DNA of 64,000 nucleotides from Bombyx mori (Eukaryota > Arthropoda > Insecta > Lepidoptera > Bombycidae): the NCBI RefSeq assembly GCF_030269925.1, contig NC_085131.1, positions 13,501,501-13,565,500 of the forward strand, written 5' to 3'. The notes below the pieces were generated by a model. It searched no databases, was not told where the DNA came from, and saw nothing but the letters and a program-made list of their open reading frames with translations. Both the position numbers and the translations under genes were made by a program. Shown in pieces: positions 46,201 to 58,224 of this stretch (position 1 is its first letter; each line of letters opens with the position of its first letter).

Positions 46201-46736
46201 ACACCTCAGCAAAACAAAGTAATATAGATTCATTTGATTAATTAATCAGGTCTAAAGAAAACACTTATCCCAAAACATCTTTACTCTTTCAAAATTTACA
46301 ACGCACTAATCATAGTTAAGACCTAAGCTATTCCAGAAATCAGAGCATCAAGATAATTATTTAAACTTAAGAGGTAAACAAGATTGATCTTTATTCCCTT
46401 TATGTCAAGGTCATTTAGGCTATCTTAATAAATCTGATTTTAAGCCTTGCGTTAGTGATGTAGTGAATTTGAAACAAGTTCTAAAAGCGTATCAAAAGAA
46501 GCCATTACCCGTTATCGTTGAATGAACAAAGTAATAACAAGCTTTGGTTGTTTACTTAGAACTTCCGATTCTTAGATTAAATTTTCATGCTTCAAACAAG
46601 CAAAACTTGGAAGGATCCATCCTAGATAATAATCTAAAGATAAGTTTTTAGTGCTTGAGGATATTTAATAACTTGCTTTGGATGTTAACAGGATATTCAT
46701 TTGATACATATATTTTTTTGGGTTATAAATGTCCAT
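46201..46736. other. unique DNA, no feature
   Basis: Nothing supported. Confidence 0.4.
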
Positions 46737-46929
46737 TGAATATATCAGTGTTTTTTTGGCGGGAACGCGGGTATGAAGTTGTGTGATTTGTTTTATTTTG
46801 TCTATTTAGTGCTTTTTCAGGTTTAAATGTGTAATAACGGTGGTTTATTAATTATTAAGTATCTGCAAAAGTGCACAAATGTCGGGAAATCAAACAAAGC
46901 CGCTCAACGTATCTTTATATTGCATACCA
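46737..46929 (+). other. possible 5' end of a transposon joined to the RTE fragment
   Basis: TTTTGGCGGGAACGCGGG, then a leader ending CAAAAGTGCACAAATGTCGG. The ATG (46879) starts MSGNQTKPLNVSLYCIPYHC in frame with the RTE C-terminal block that follows. Whether this is an authentic 5' region joined by internal deletion or chance is open. Confidence 0.3.
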
Positions 46930-47225
46930 TATCATTGTTTGAAGCTGAGACGTGCGCGTTTGGGATGGTATGGACATGTGATGAGACGAAATGAAAATGA
47001 GGTTGGTAAGAGAATGTTAATTATGAATGTGGAAGGATATAGAGGAAGAGGTAGACCTAAGAAGAAATGGATGGATTGCGTGAAAGACGATATGGGTAAG
47101 AGCTGAGTGAGCGAAGAAATGGTATATGATAGAAGAGTATGGAAGGAGAAAACATGATGCGCCGACCCCAGGTGACTTGATTGGATTTGATTTGATTTGA
47201 CTGGGAGAAGGGCAGGATAATGATG
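46930..47225 (+). mobile_element. RTE-like LINE 3' end
   Basis: RRARLGWYGHVMRRNENEVG, then VEGYRGRGRPKKKWMDCVKD, a stop, then EEMVYDRRVWKEKT. Tail with GATTTGATTTGATTTGACTG and a GATAATGATGAT end. About nine-tenths identical to 63805-64000. Confidence 0.75.
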
Positions 47226-47892
47226 ATAAGATAGAACACAAAAATTCCGATCGGTTTAAAAATTCTGTTTTACTTTCAATTAGAACTGAGTTATATGCAG
47301 GACACAATATTGTCTTTTGAATTTCAAATAAATAGGTAAAGAAAATCATTACAATCATGAATAAGTCATATCTTCGAGATAGGATCATCAACTCTGACTC
47401 TCAACATTTATTGCTTTCGAGGAGAGAAAAATAATTTCCGAGGCGTCATTCTGTTGACCAATTTATTCTTGTACACATAAAGGACCCGTCCTATAGAATT
47501 GTCTGATTTGTTGTATAGCTGGTGATGTGTACGACACTGGTCGATAAACTTGTAAAGAGATAGCACTAAAAATTCAGAAACAATTAAATTATATTTAGCT
47601 TAGCTCAAAACTACGGTTGAATGTTTTAAGTAAGCTTACTGTATAAAATAATAATAATTAAATGTTTCGTCTGTGCATTGTGTTTGCGTCATCGTATCGT
47701 CCCTGATTGAAGACCATTTTTTTTTTATTTTTTTTTATTTGTTACTTTATTTATATTTATTTATACATTACCATTACATACACATTCACAGTATCCAGCC
47801 ATATTTTGGACTTATTTATCAATTTTTGTTTCTATTAGTAATATTAGTTTTTTGGGGATTTTCATTTTCCCTTCTTCACTACATAGTACAAA
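47226..47892. other. AT-rich DNA, no feature
   Basis: A T-rich 92-codon frame (47673-47951) is low complexity and overlaps the next element. Confidence 0.4.
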
Positions 47893-48096
47893 ACAAAGTG
47901 GCTTTTTCTGTCCCTATATCTGTCTGTCCCTATATATGCTTAAATCTTTAAAACTACGCAACGGATTTTGATGCGATTTTTTTAATAGATAGATAGAGTG
48001 ATAGAAGAGGAAGGTTTATATGTATAATAACATCCATTAAATGAAATTAATAATAAATTACAGATTCCGAAGCGAAGCGAGGGCGGGTCGCTAGTT
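47893..48096 (+). mobile_element. Helitron-like non-autonomous element
   Basis: CTACGCAACGGATTTTGATG, AATAGATAGATAGAGTGATA, and the right end CCGAAGCGAAGCGAGGGCGG then GTCGCTAGT. Confidence 0.6.
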
Positions 48097-49284
48097 ATAT
48101 AATATTTAAATAAAGTTTTGTTTATTATTCATTCATAATGGTTCTTTCTTTATTTTGCCACTATTGTTCCACGAGGACTGACCTGATGAGTTATTAAAAG
48201 AAAGATAATAATATGCTGATTACAAAACAGGTTTACAGCAATAAATTTGTCTCCAGTAAAATACTTGAATGAAACTGCTAACTGCAATGAATGAATTACA
48301 AAAGGCCATAACATTTTTATTATTAATCTCTCTTTATACTATACCTTTAAGGGAGAAATAAATAAATAATAATTATTATAATTATTGTAAGTTATGAAAA
48401 AAAAAAACATGTTGACATTGAAAATATACTTACAAAGCCAACTGAACAACGTAGACGTAACAGAAAGACAAAGCAAAAATCTGAAACGTCGTCCCGTCAT
48501 TTAAAGTAGATATCAAATTATCGACAAGTCAGAAGTACAAAGGGCATCACTACGGACCTTAACAAACAGCCCGTGCCTTTGATCTATCTGCGTCGACACA
48601 TGACTCAAAAGCATTTTATATTGACCTCCGCAACTCCTGACGTTTTCTATAACGAACTTCATATTTGTAGAGAATATTTTCGACCGTCGGGTAAATGTGT
48701 GAAGTTCAGATAATGTCGATTTTTGAATCATTGAAGCTTTGGGGATTGTGAGCGAAATTAAGTAAAACTGTATTTTGTATGAATTTTGTTAGGGTCGCAG
48801 TCGAGGTGAATCAGGTCGCACTTCTCAAACTAGTTATTAATTTGAAGGCTAATTAATTTTGTAGAATTCATTAATGTTAAATCTGTTTTTATATTTGTAA
48901 AGATTTTCATTTCTAATGCATTAGTTGAGATCACGGTCCATGCACGAAATTCGAAGACCCGTTTTGATATAAGAAATCGTAGTCTCAATTGCAATTTAAT
49001 TTCAATTAACTAATTAATTGAGTATACTTTGTCTTAAAAATATAGTTCCTTGCTCTTCAAAGCAGCCATCAGATGGACAGAAGTCATTCAAGAAAAGCTT
49101 TTAAATGCGATTTACTTACTATAAATGTAGTGCAACAGATATTATCGTGTAAAAGCTCAGGCGTTGTATTAGAAGGATCAAAAGTTATGTTCTATGGTAG
49201 CTATATAGTGACATCAAATAGCCTCTCTTCCCGTACCTGTCGTAAAGGGTGACTAAGTGACATATTTACTGATGAGTCTATATG
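48097..49284. other. unique DNA, no feature
   Basis: Nothing supported. Confidence 0.4.
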
Positions 49285-49445
49285 AGTATATGCAACATCC
49301 TGCCTATTTCTGCCACGAAAAGTCACGAGTCCCGGATTGGATATTGTGCATCAGTTATGTTAATACAATCGAAACATCGACATCGTCTCAAGGTGGGGGC
49401 ATTCATGTAGCGACGTCTACGGACTGTAAAACACCAAACTTTGAA
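49285..49445 (+). mobile_element. ancient Bm1 fragment
   Basis: CCTGCCTATTTCTGCCACGA, then GTCTCAAGGTGGGGGCATTC and GACGTCTACGGACTGTAA in the right order at low identity. Confidence 0.5.
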
Positions 49446-49642
49446 CTGTAAACTCGTTGCCTGTACTGAACTGTAAACGGATGTATGGGAATGACGCACA
49501 GCCTATTGACTCCTCAACCTCACCTGCCCGCGGTCATCCTGTCGAATAATGAACAGGGCACTGGCGACCAGCTGATAACGGTATAATGCAGTCTAAGCTT
49601 GGCACAACTAAAAAAAGCCTGATCACTGACAGACTTTTACTG

Positions 49643-49759
49643 ACAACTCACGTCTCGAGGTGGGTGGCGGAATTTACGGTATAGATGTCTTTGGACTCCG
49701 GTTACCGCTTTACACCAGATGGGCCATGAGCTCGTCCACTCATCTAAGCTATAAAAAAA
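49643..49759 (+). mobile_element. Bm1 SINE tail
   Basis: ACAACTCACGTCTCGAGGTG to CTAAGCTATAAAAAAA. Confidence 0.8.
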
Positions 49760-49889
49760 GGCAGCAGTGCCAGTGATATAAAAAGAGCTGTGTCTCTGCG
49801 ATATCCAACACGACGGCCCCTATTTCCCGGTTGCCTTGCTATTCTTAGTCACGGTACCGACTATGGTAACCGTAGGGTAAGGGGCTCTA

Positions 49890-50006
49890 AGAATCTCTGT
49901 GTTATGGTAAGATACCATAAACGATTGATCCTTGCAATGTATAATGGACGAACGCATGGAGAGGCCTGTGTCCAGCAGTTGTCGACTGTGGGCTGATGAT
50001 GATACT
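49890..50006 (+). mobile_element. RTE-like LINE 3' tail
   Basis: GAGAGGCCTGTGTCCAGCAG then GGGCTGATGATGATAC, the diagnostic end of one RTE subfamily. Confidence 0.65.
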
Positions 50007-50412
50007 TTGAACCGGAAAGCATGATAACATTTCAGTTTTAATTCAAAAAGCTGTCCCTCCGATTTTTTTACCGAAAATTGCTTTCTCGCTGTACATCGCT
50101 TCAGGATACAGCGTATTACGAGACAGGGTCTCTAATTAATATTTTATTAAGTATACCACGGTCCCTCGTGCTCCACTTGTTTACACCATAATTCATTTTT
50201 GTATGTACCTTTCTCTGTTTCCTCATCACATTTTGTGTACACGACCGTGATGAAGAGATGTAATCACTAGAGAAAAAAATATCGTGTTTACGATTAATTT
50301 GAAGTAGATAAAAGAGAGATTTTTAACAAAATTTTGCGTATTGAAAATCAAAGAAATGATAAGATTGTTTAAAATTTACAACGTCGCTATTATGTTAACA
50401 AGTTTAGCTATT

Positions 50413-50658
50413 TACTGGTGGTAGGACCTCTTGTGAGACCGCTCGGGTAGGTACCATCACCCCGCCTATTTCTGCCGTGAAGCAGTAATGCGTTTCGGTT
50501 TGAAGGGTGGGGCAGCCGTTGTAACTATACTTGAGACTTTAGAACTTATATCTCAAGGTGGGTGGCGCATTTACGTTGTAGATGTCTATGGGCTCCAGTA
50601 ACCACTTACCACCTGGTGGGCTGTGAGCTCGTCCACCCATCTATACAATAAAAAAAAA
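50413..50658 (+). mobile_element. Bm1 SINE, short form
   Basis: Starts ACTGGTGGTAGGACCTC. Canonical. A9 tail. Confidence 0.88.
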
Positions 50659-51222
50659 GTTAAATTAATAAGAAAGCTGTGACATTTGTCCTTTTCTGAC
50701 TATCCCCTAATTACCAAAATTTTGGCGACAAATTATTTACCAAAATACAATCCTTAGTTGAGTGGCAACACGTTGTAATAGCGGGTGAGCTTCATTTCGA
50801 CTACATAAAAAACAAAGTACGTTAAACACAGCCCCTTAATTAACCTATTTCGGTAAAAAATCGATAATGGAACTTCTTGTATCGATGATCGATTCGACCT
50901 CAACCCATCACTAAACTGAAAAGGTCATTAAATCGAATTAGATCAACGAAAGGTTGTCTAATAATGTAAAAGGTAAAAAGATTCCTCTGTCCCTTATTGC
51001 GGTAGGACCGCCTTTGTTTCGGTGGCCCTTTGTGAATGTTTCGCTCCGATTGTTATCAATAGGATAGCGATTTTTCAGTTACCGAAACAGAGCTTAAGGG
51101 TCGGCAAATAAAATTTAGTGTTCGATTGGTCGTGGAGCTTTAGGGGCTTTCTTGAATTTTGCAACTTGTAAAATTATTCAGTTGTAAATAAAATCATGGG
51201 GCTTTCTTGTGGGAGAGAATTT
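50659..51222. other. unique DNA, no feature
   Basis: Nothing supported. Confidence 0.4.
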
Positions 51223-51473
51223 CACTGGTGGTAGGACCTCTTGGGAGTCCTTACAGGTAGGTATCACCACCCCGCCTATTTCCGCCGTGAAGCAGTAATG
51301 CGTTTCGGTTCGAAGGGTGGGGTAGCCGTTGTAACTATACTGAGACCTTAGAACTTATATCTCAAGGTGGGTGGCGCATTTACGTTGTAGATGTCTATGG
51401 GCTCCAGTAACCACTTAACACCAGGTGGGCTGTGAGCCCGTCCACTCATCTAAGGAATAAAAAAAAAAAAAAA
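51223..51473 (+). mobile_element. Bm1 SINE, short form
   Basis: Starts ACTGGTGGTAGGACCTC, ends in 14 A. AATTT repeats at both edges may be the target duplication. Confidence 0.88.
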
Positions 51474-51643
51474 TTTGTCATTAATGGTCAATATTCTGTC
51501 TCCATTAGATTCATCGAAGCATTCATGAAAAATAATTCATCATTTCCAAAATTCGTTGCACTTGGTAAGTTTTATACCTTGGTCTGTGTTCACTGTTTGC
51601 ATCGTGATGTGTTGACGTTTCTTGCAGCTTGAAACTTTGCGTG

Positions 51644-51826
51644 CCTTCTGAGTTTCTCGCCGGATCTTCTCAGTGGGTCGCGATTCCGATACAGTGGTAG
51701 ATTCTGTGAAGCACTGCTCTTGCTAGGGCTAGTGTTGGCAAATTCTCTGAAGTTGAGCCCGTGAGCTCACCTACTCGTCTTGCTGGAAATAGCCTCTTAG
51801 GCTACCAGCAAAGGTAGGAAAAAAAG
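51644..51826 (+). mobile_element. LINE 3' tail, family X
   Basis: CTGAGTTTCTCGCCGGATCT, CTCTTGCTAGGGCTAGTGTT, ATAGCCTCTTAGGCTACCAG hairpin, GGTAGGAAAAAAAGC. Confidence 0.75.
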
Positions 51827-52190
51827 CTTTGCGAGAACGTCGTAGTAGAATAGAATAAATAGAACCTCTGACGTCACCGGAGACATGACAAGATGGTATA
51901 CCATCGTGAGCACTCTAGGCATGAATGGAAGTAATCGTGAATAACGGAAGAACAATATGTATATACGTATAGTTTAAATAATAAATAGTATAGCTTCCAA
52001 ACACACCGCTATTGTAAATTATTGTATTTCATCACAGTACTAGCGTCCAGACTAGTTCTTCTTTAATTAATTCAAAAACATTTTCAGTTACTAACAAATG
52101 AAGCAGCAAAAGGCTATTGATCATGGCTTAAGAAACGTATTTATCATTCAAAGTAAATGCATGGGTGCTTGTATAATTTTGATTGTGTCT

Positions 52191-52436
52191 TACTGGTGGT
52201 AGGACCTCTTGTGAGTCCGCACGGGTAGGTACCAACACCCTGCCTATTTCTGCCGTAAAGCAGTAATGCGTTTCGGCTGGAAGGGTGGGGCAGCCGTTGT
52301 AACTATACTGAGACCTTAGAACTTATATCTCAAGGTGGGTGGCGGCATTTACGCTGTTAATGTCTATGGGCTCCGATAACCACTTAACATCAGGTGGGCC
52401 GTGCGCTCGTCCACAAACCTAAGCAATAAAAAAAAA
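52191..52436 (+). mobile_element. Bm1 SINE, short form
   Basis: Starts ACTGGTGGTAGGACCTC. Retains the GGCGGCATTTACG variant. Confidence 0.88.
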
Positions 52437-53442
52437 TCCTCAAATATATGACAATATATGTTTCTGTAACTGTCACATATACAATTGAGTATAGAGAGAT
52501 AGAGTACTAGTTTCAGAGTTTCTAGATAATAATATATTATACCAATACCAAATCTGTACTAGATAACGACATTTTTGTCATTGTTTACTCATGCGAGAAC
52601 TCTAAACGTCCACAAAACTGCTTCATATCCTTTAATATTTTATACAATTACAGAATTAATCCTAGTTCAATTTGTTTTCTAAGTTCAAAGATTACGCAAT
52701 GGAAATGACACAAAACGGTTAATATCCCAACCGGAGCGGGCTTAATCAGCTGCAAAGATCCCAGTACATCCGAAACCACTTCAAAATTGAATTCCTTAAT
52801 TGCTCCGCCGCGAGAATACTTTATCTTTAGGTCAGTGGTTTTCTAGAAATTTCATTAATATTTTTCGCCTTCAACCGCGGCGGGATCGGTCAAAGTTTTT
52901 TAATCTCAGATAGCGGCATGATGGTACGGGCCGGCGGAAAATGTTAAATGTTTTTTTTTTCGCATTGGATAAATCAAGTATTGATGTATGGATCTGGATG
53001 TTTCGGAGATACGCGTTATTTTTTTTTTCGCTATTCCGGACTTTGAGATTTGAGTCGACAGTAAAAAATTTTGAACTAATACGCAGTTGTATGGCCGTCA
53101 AAATTAAAACACTAGCAATAATGTTTACTTAGACATTTGATTATGATGAGATTCCTTTTCAAAAACAAAATATTTGAAAATCGAAATACCATTTAATCTC
53201 ATGAATAACTAAGACATGTGTTTCCTATGGATTTAGAAAATTGTGGCGGTTCAACATAAAAAAAAACCCTAGTCACTTAAAATACCTTAGGATATTTTAT
53301 TGAAATCATATTACAGCCATACATACATAGCTAATATCTCCGGAGTCAACAAGGTTTGATGGAATTGACGGGAATGTTAAGAAAATATTTTACCCCAAAC
53401 TTTTACTACAAAAAAATCCAGTTAGATCGGAAAACACTTTTC
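52437..53442. other. unique DNA, no feature
   Basis: Moderately GC-rich patches (52720-52810, 52868-52940) but no paired splice sites with an open frame. Confidence 0.4.
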
Positions 53443-53613
53443 TTTTTTTTATTGCCTAGATATGTAGACAAGCTCACAGCCCACCTGGTGTTAAGTGGTT
53501 ACTGGAACCCATAGACATCTACAACGTAAATGCGCCACCCACCTTGAGATATAAGTTCTAAGGTCTCAAGTATAGTTACAACGGCTGCCCCACCCATCAA
53601 ACCGAAACGCATT
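53443..53613 (-). mobile_element. Bm1 SINE, 3' half, with target duplication
   Basis: Flanked by ATCGGAAAA on both sides (53426-53434 and 53616-53624), so truncation at AACCGAAACGCATTT happened during insertion. Confidence 0.87.
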
Positions 53614-53964
53614 TAATCGGAAAAGCACACATAGAACAGGAAAAAAAAGGAGTACAGCGATAACGTCCCTTAAAATATGATTTATATAGGGTGTAGATGC
53701 TAGGGCGGTATTCCGTGTAAGTGGGGTATAATTGAAACAGCATGATTTATACAAGGCCAGAAAATTTTCTTTGGCTGTTTATCCGTGGGCGCGGAAAAAT
53801 AAATAGTTACCAGTTTCGGTATTTAATTTGGGGGATTTATTGTGAATTTGGTTTTGTAGTCGATGAGCGCTGGAAGCGGTTTTGTGGAAATGTTCGTTTA
53901 ACTGTCAAAACTATAATACCTTTAGGGTTTATTCTAGCGTTTTTATTGTGTCATTGTCATTAAG
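53614..53964. other. unique DNA, no feature
   Basis: Nothing supported. Confidence 0.35.
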
Positions 53965-54184
53965 CTGAAGTGAGAATGGGCTGGCCATATTAGGCGGATA
54001 ACCGATAAACGTTGGCAAATGTAGTGCAGGACCCCTTCAAGCTTGTTGGAGTGACTATCCATGCAAGGTGACTGGCTCTTGCCTTGGTAGACGAGAGAAA
54101 TCGAGGATCGCGTCCTGTGGTGTGCAATTGGAGAGATATATGCCCAGCATTGGACTGATATAAGCTGATGATGATGATGATGAT
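53965..54184 (+). mobile_element. RTE-like LINE 3' end
   Basis: GAATGGGCTGGCCATATTAG (WAGHI), a diverged C-terminal region, ATATGCCCAGCATTGGACTG and a (GATGAT)n tail at 54165-54184. Confidence 0.65.
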
Positions 54185-54490
54185 TGTTGTTATGTTATTT
54201 TCAACATTTTGAATACTTTACACGTTTTTTGGTAATAGACAACAAATCTATTATTCGTTGCCATTTGAATATTGCGCTAGTGGTCGTCTATTGTTTTTCT
54301 GTTATAAAAATCTAGACTTTTACTTTTCATTTTACACCGAAACATCGGAACGTTCTTAATAAAGGCAATAAAAAACCCGAGGTTAAAGATTAAAAGTAGT
54401 TTTAATTATTCATTGTAAGATAGACTGAATGTTACCTAAGCTAAAAGAGTCTTAGTGAAGATATTTTTGCAAGTTTTCAAATGCATGAGT
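54185..54490. other. AT-rich DNA, no feature
   Basis: Nothing supported. Confidence 0.35.
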
Positions 54491-54542
54491 AAAATACGAA
54501 CACGCAGAGGCGTGTTCGTATTTTCTAGAAGAGTCTAGAAAA
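54491..54542. repeat. two adjoining perfect hairpins with identical AGAG loops
   Basis: Hairpin 1: AAAATACGAACACGC (54491-54505), loop AGAG, perfect complement 54510-54524. Hairpin 2: TTTTCTAGA (54521-54529), loop AGAG, TCTAGAAAA (54534-54542). They share the TTTT at 54521-54524, so the two folds are mutually exclusive at those bases. Confidence 0.85.
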
Positions 54543-54570
54543 TTCAATAAAAATAAATAAAAACACGTGT

Positions 54571-54928
54571 GGGACTGCCGCGGTAAACCTATTGCATAGC
54601 ATTTTATCAACTTATGCAACTATGTTATAATTAGACAATAATAATTTAATATTAAAACAAAAATAAAATAAGACCACGCTATATTCAGAAACACTAACAA
54701 AAGCAAAACATTAACTGTTCCCTTCACACTCATAAGTTAGACCGCGCGAGAGAGAAATGGGCAGACGTCACGCCGCGCGCTTATTCACAAACACTGCACA
54801 GGCGCAACGTGGAATGTGTTGAACGTGAGCTACATGGTAGGAGTGGGGGTGTTAGGTTTTATTTTCGTTACAGAATTTCTTGATTCGGTCGCCGCGCTCA
54901 AAGCCCGCGATAAAAGCTATGCAATAGC
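54571..54928 (-). mobile_element. 360-bp inverted-terminal-repeat family, copy 2
   Basis: Preceded by GGGACTGCCGCGGTAAA, shared with copy 3 and missing in copy 1. Contains GCAGACGTCACGCCGCGCGC, GTGTTGAACGTGAGCTACAT and TTCTTGATTCGGTCGCCGCG. Ends GCTATGCAATAGC. Confidence 0.62.
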
Positions 54929-55419
54929 ATAAAAAATCATGAAGTTCATATTATTATGGGTTCATAGCAGCGGTTCTAACATCGTATTAAGACTCTACTG
55001 ATTCGGGTTTTATTCCATTACGCAAAATAATTTCATTCAGTTTAAAAGACATTTACATATAAACACGTGTTCGGTAGAGAATTACTTAGATAAATTTTAG
55101 TAACTGCCTCAGGATCAACATACATATTTGGTATCTCGCTGAATCTCATTCCACAGAATATGACTATTTGATTGGATTTTATTACACGATGTAAGTACAG
55201 GGAATGAGGAAAATGCTTCGACTATAATATTATTACATGGAAAGAGATTTATGAATAAAACATACTTTCTTCGTTCGTTAGATAAAACAGATGTTATTTC
55301 TGTTTCACATTTAGAATCCAAATAATGTTATTTTTCTTACAATGGAAACTTACATTGTATTATCAATTGACTTATTACGCATATTTATAATTAAAAAAAA
55401 CAAATAGAATGTACATGAC
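54929..55419. other. unique DNA, no feature
   Basis: Nothing supported. Confidence 0.35.
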
Positions 55420-55500
55420 ACGGCCCACCTGATGGTGAGTGGTTACCGTCGCGCAGGGACTTCAACAATGCCAAGGATAGAGCCAAGCCGCTGCCTACCG
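55420..55500 (-). mobile_element. LINE 3' tail, family Y, lacking its A tail
   Basis: CACGGCCCACCTGATGGTGA to CCAAGCCGCTGCCTACCG. Confidence 0.72.
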
Positions 55501-55648
55501 TACTCCGTGCAAAAAGCCAAAACATTTTATTAGTGATTTTTACATACATTACTTTTATACGTTTTGTCTTAGAAATGGACCGGCCCACTATTTGCATTGC
55601 TATAGGCAAGCAGACGAGCTCACCCGGTCTTAAATAGGAGTCTCAGCT

Positions 55649-55864
55649 GTAGGACCTCTTGTCAGTCCGCACGGGTAAGTACCACCACCCTGCCTATTTC
55701 TTGTAACTATACTGAGATCTGTTGTAACTATACTGAGATCTTAGAACTCATCTCTCAAGCTAGGTGGCGGCATTTATGTCGTAGATGTCTATGGGCTCCA
55801 GTAACCACTTAACTCCAAGTGGGCTGTGAGCTCGTCCTCCCAGCTAAGCAATAAATAAATAAAA
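55649..55864 (+). mobile_element. Bm1 SINE, rearranged
   Basis: GTAGGACCTCTTGTCAGTCC, then a jump from GCCTATTTC to TTGTAACTATACTGAGATC, which is present twice in tandem, then a normal tail. Confidence 0.8.
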
Positions 55865-56499
55865 GATGGCTGCCTTACTCTTCAATGAGAAATGTGATAC
55901 TCATGAGGTCTTATGAGACGTTATGAACGATGTCCAGATATTATCAAAGGCCACCATGTAAATTGGAATAATAGGTATCCCTTTGAACCGCTTCGAACAG
56001 GACTTCCGCAATAATCATAACAAAAAATATATTTAAAAAAAATGATCAGAGCGCCTTTTTTGTGGAGAAACTCTTGCGTCGTTCTGGACACTCCCCGAGC
56101 CCGGGAAAGGTTCTCAAAAGGGCTCCAGTGAATTATGGTCTTTTAAAATCTTTCCTTTTTGTTATCGTTGCGACTTTTTCCCTGTGATAAAACGGATTAC
56201 ACCATTTATCTTGCAGCTTTCGGGTTCATGTTGAATGTTTGTATAATTTTATTTAGGGGAGCCTTAATCAAAGATTCGGATGTTCCTATTCATTGGATCT
56301 CATTTGTTTCGTGGAACATTTTATTGGAGTTTGCCTTCACCATATCGGATATATATAATGATATTGGTTTCTGGCCAAGCGTTCAAGAAAAAATAAGCCT
56401 TGTATTCTAAAAATATATGGATTTTGAAAATGCATAGCACCGATTCAACCTACCTCATAGAGTTCATGTATGGGCAGACACCGTCTTTTTTACATATCC
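55865..56499. other. unique DNA; 83-codon frame without ATG
   Basis: The frame at 56159-56410 begins at TTG, has no flanking splice sites and no recognised domain. Confidence 0.35.
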
Positions 56500-56557
56500 C
56501 TAACGCTAATATCCGGAATAGCCCCTTAGGCTATCAGTGAATAGGGTTGGAAAAAAC
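56500..56557 (+). mobile_element. LINE tail, family X, last 55 bases
   Basis: GGAATAGCCCCTTAGGCTAT then AGGGTTGGAAAAAAC. Confidence 0.5.
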
Positions 56558-56666
56558 AAATGACGCGAATCACTCATACTACTACAGCTTATACAACTAG
56601 GCGTGATAAAACTACAACTAGAACACAGTTTACATTTGAACTTTATCTCATAGCGCAAGTATCTTT

Positions 56667-56914
56667 ACTGACGGTAGGACCTTTTGTGAGTCCGCACAGG
56701 TAGGTACTACCAACCTGCCTATTTCAGCCGTGAAGCAGTAATGCGTTTCGGTTTAAAGGGTAGGGCAGCCGTTGTAACTATACTGAGACCTTAGAACTCA
56801 TATCTCAAGGTGGGTGGCGGCATTTACGTTGTAGATGTTTATAGGCTCCGGTAACCACTTACACCAGGTGGGCTGTGAGCTCGTCCACTTATACATGCAA
56901 TAAAAAATAAAAAA
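56667..56914 (+). mobile_element. Bm1 SINE, short form
   Basis: ACTGACGGTAGGACC start, canonical to tail. A second decayed tail (TAACACCAGGTAACCCATAA) follows at 56944. Confidence 0.85.
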
Positions 56915-57266
56915 GTATTCTAACTATGATCGCTTTGGGCTTACTAACACCAGGTAACCCATAAACTCATACCACTATCCATGAAGTAAAACAGCTCTCC
57001 AGTGTAGTCAGTTATGGTTTATTCTTATTCATTATCTAAATTATTTTAGGTGTAAACAAATTTTTGAATAGTTCTTTCAAAAATATCATCAACTTTCAAG
57101 TGCAGTTTTAATATTTGCACAAAATTAACAGTAATTTTTTATAGATTTACATAATTTTCATTCTTAGCTATGTAGATTTTACGTTTCCAATATTCACCAA
57201 TTATACGAACCTTCTGTTTTCTTTAGTCGTAGGTTAAAAATAAATGTATTTAAACCAAAAAAAAGA
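56915..57266. other. AT-rich DNA with a decayed Bm1 tail
   Basis: See 56944-56990. Otherwise nothing. Confidence 0.35.
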
Positions 57267-57620
57267 CGGCACTCGGGGACTGCCGCGGTAAAGCTATTGC
57301 AAAGCATTTTTTATCAACTTATGCAATTACAATTAGACAATAATAATTTAATATTAAAACAATAATAAAATAAGACCACGCTATATTTATAAACATTAAC
57401 AAAAGCAAAACATTAACTGTCCCCTTCACACTCATAAGCTAGACCGCGCGAGAGAGAGATGGGCAGACTTTTCATGATGCCGCCACGCGCTTATTCACAA
57501 ACACTACACCAGCGCAACGTGTGAATGTGTTGAACGCGAGCTACGTAGAGGCGTAGTGGGGGTGGCAGGTTATTTTTGTTACGGAATTTCTTGATTCAGC
57601 GATAGAAGCTATGAAATAGC
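57267..57620 (-). mobile_element. 360-bp inverted-terminal-repeat family, copy 3
   Basis: CGGCACTCGGGGACTGCCGC start. Retains TTTTCATGATGCCGCCACGC, lost in copy 2. The CCGTGCTCAAAGCCCGC segment near its right end is deleted. Confidence 0.6.
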
Positions 57621-58224
57621 TTCAAAAAGATTTTTTTCTCCATTTATTTAAGTTTTAAATAATCATAGACGTTAGCTGTTATAAGCCTCGTAGAAATATT
57701 GTCACGGATCTGTATAGTTAGAAATTACCCCTGAATATTTCCGCAGCAAACTATGCAGTTCCGTTGAAGTTTAGCGGAGCTGTTATATCAATACGAATGA
57801 GTCTTCGAGCGGTGACGGGAAGTCTACATATTATCCCCGTTTTAATGCGCGCGCAATTAAATCATTCTCCCCTATTACAATATAAATGATAAGACTGCCC
57901 TAGATTCTTCCTAATTCACGAATAGTCCTCCATACAGACCACGATGAAACCAATCATGAGTATTTATATCACGACCGAAATGAATTATTCAAAAGTAGAA
58001 TGCTCGGCGAGCACTCATCTCCTACTAGTGTTTTACACATTAATTATGTATGAACATGAATATTAAACTTGTGTATATAATATTAGAATAGTATTTTGTT
58101 TGCACTTAAATGTGCGTGTATAACTTACTGTGAAATTAGATAAAAGAGCGTGTTCTTTTTTTTTAATCTAACACGTCCTTTCTTTCTTTATTGAAGAAAA
58201 AAGAAAGAAAGATGAAGACCTTAT
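57621..58224. other. unique DNA, no feature
   Basis: Nothing supported. Confidence 0.35.

Noticed and set aside
56159..56410. 83-codon plus-strand frame
   Set aside because: Starts at TTG and has no ATG until well inside. No supporting signals.
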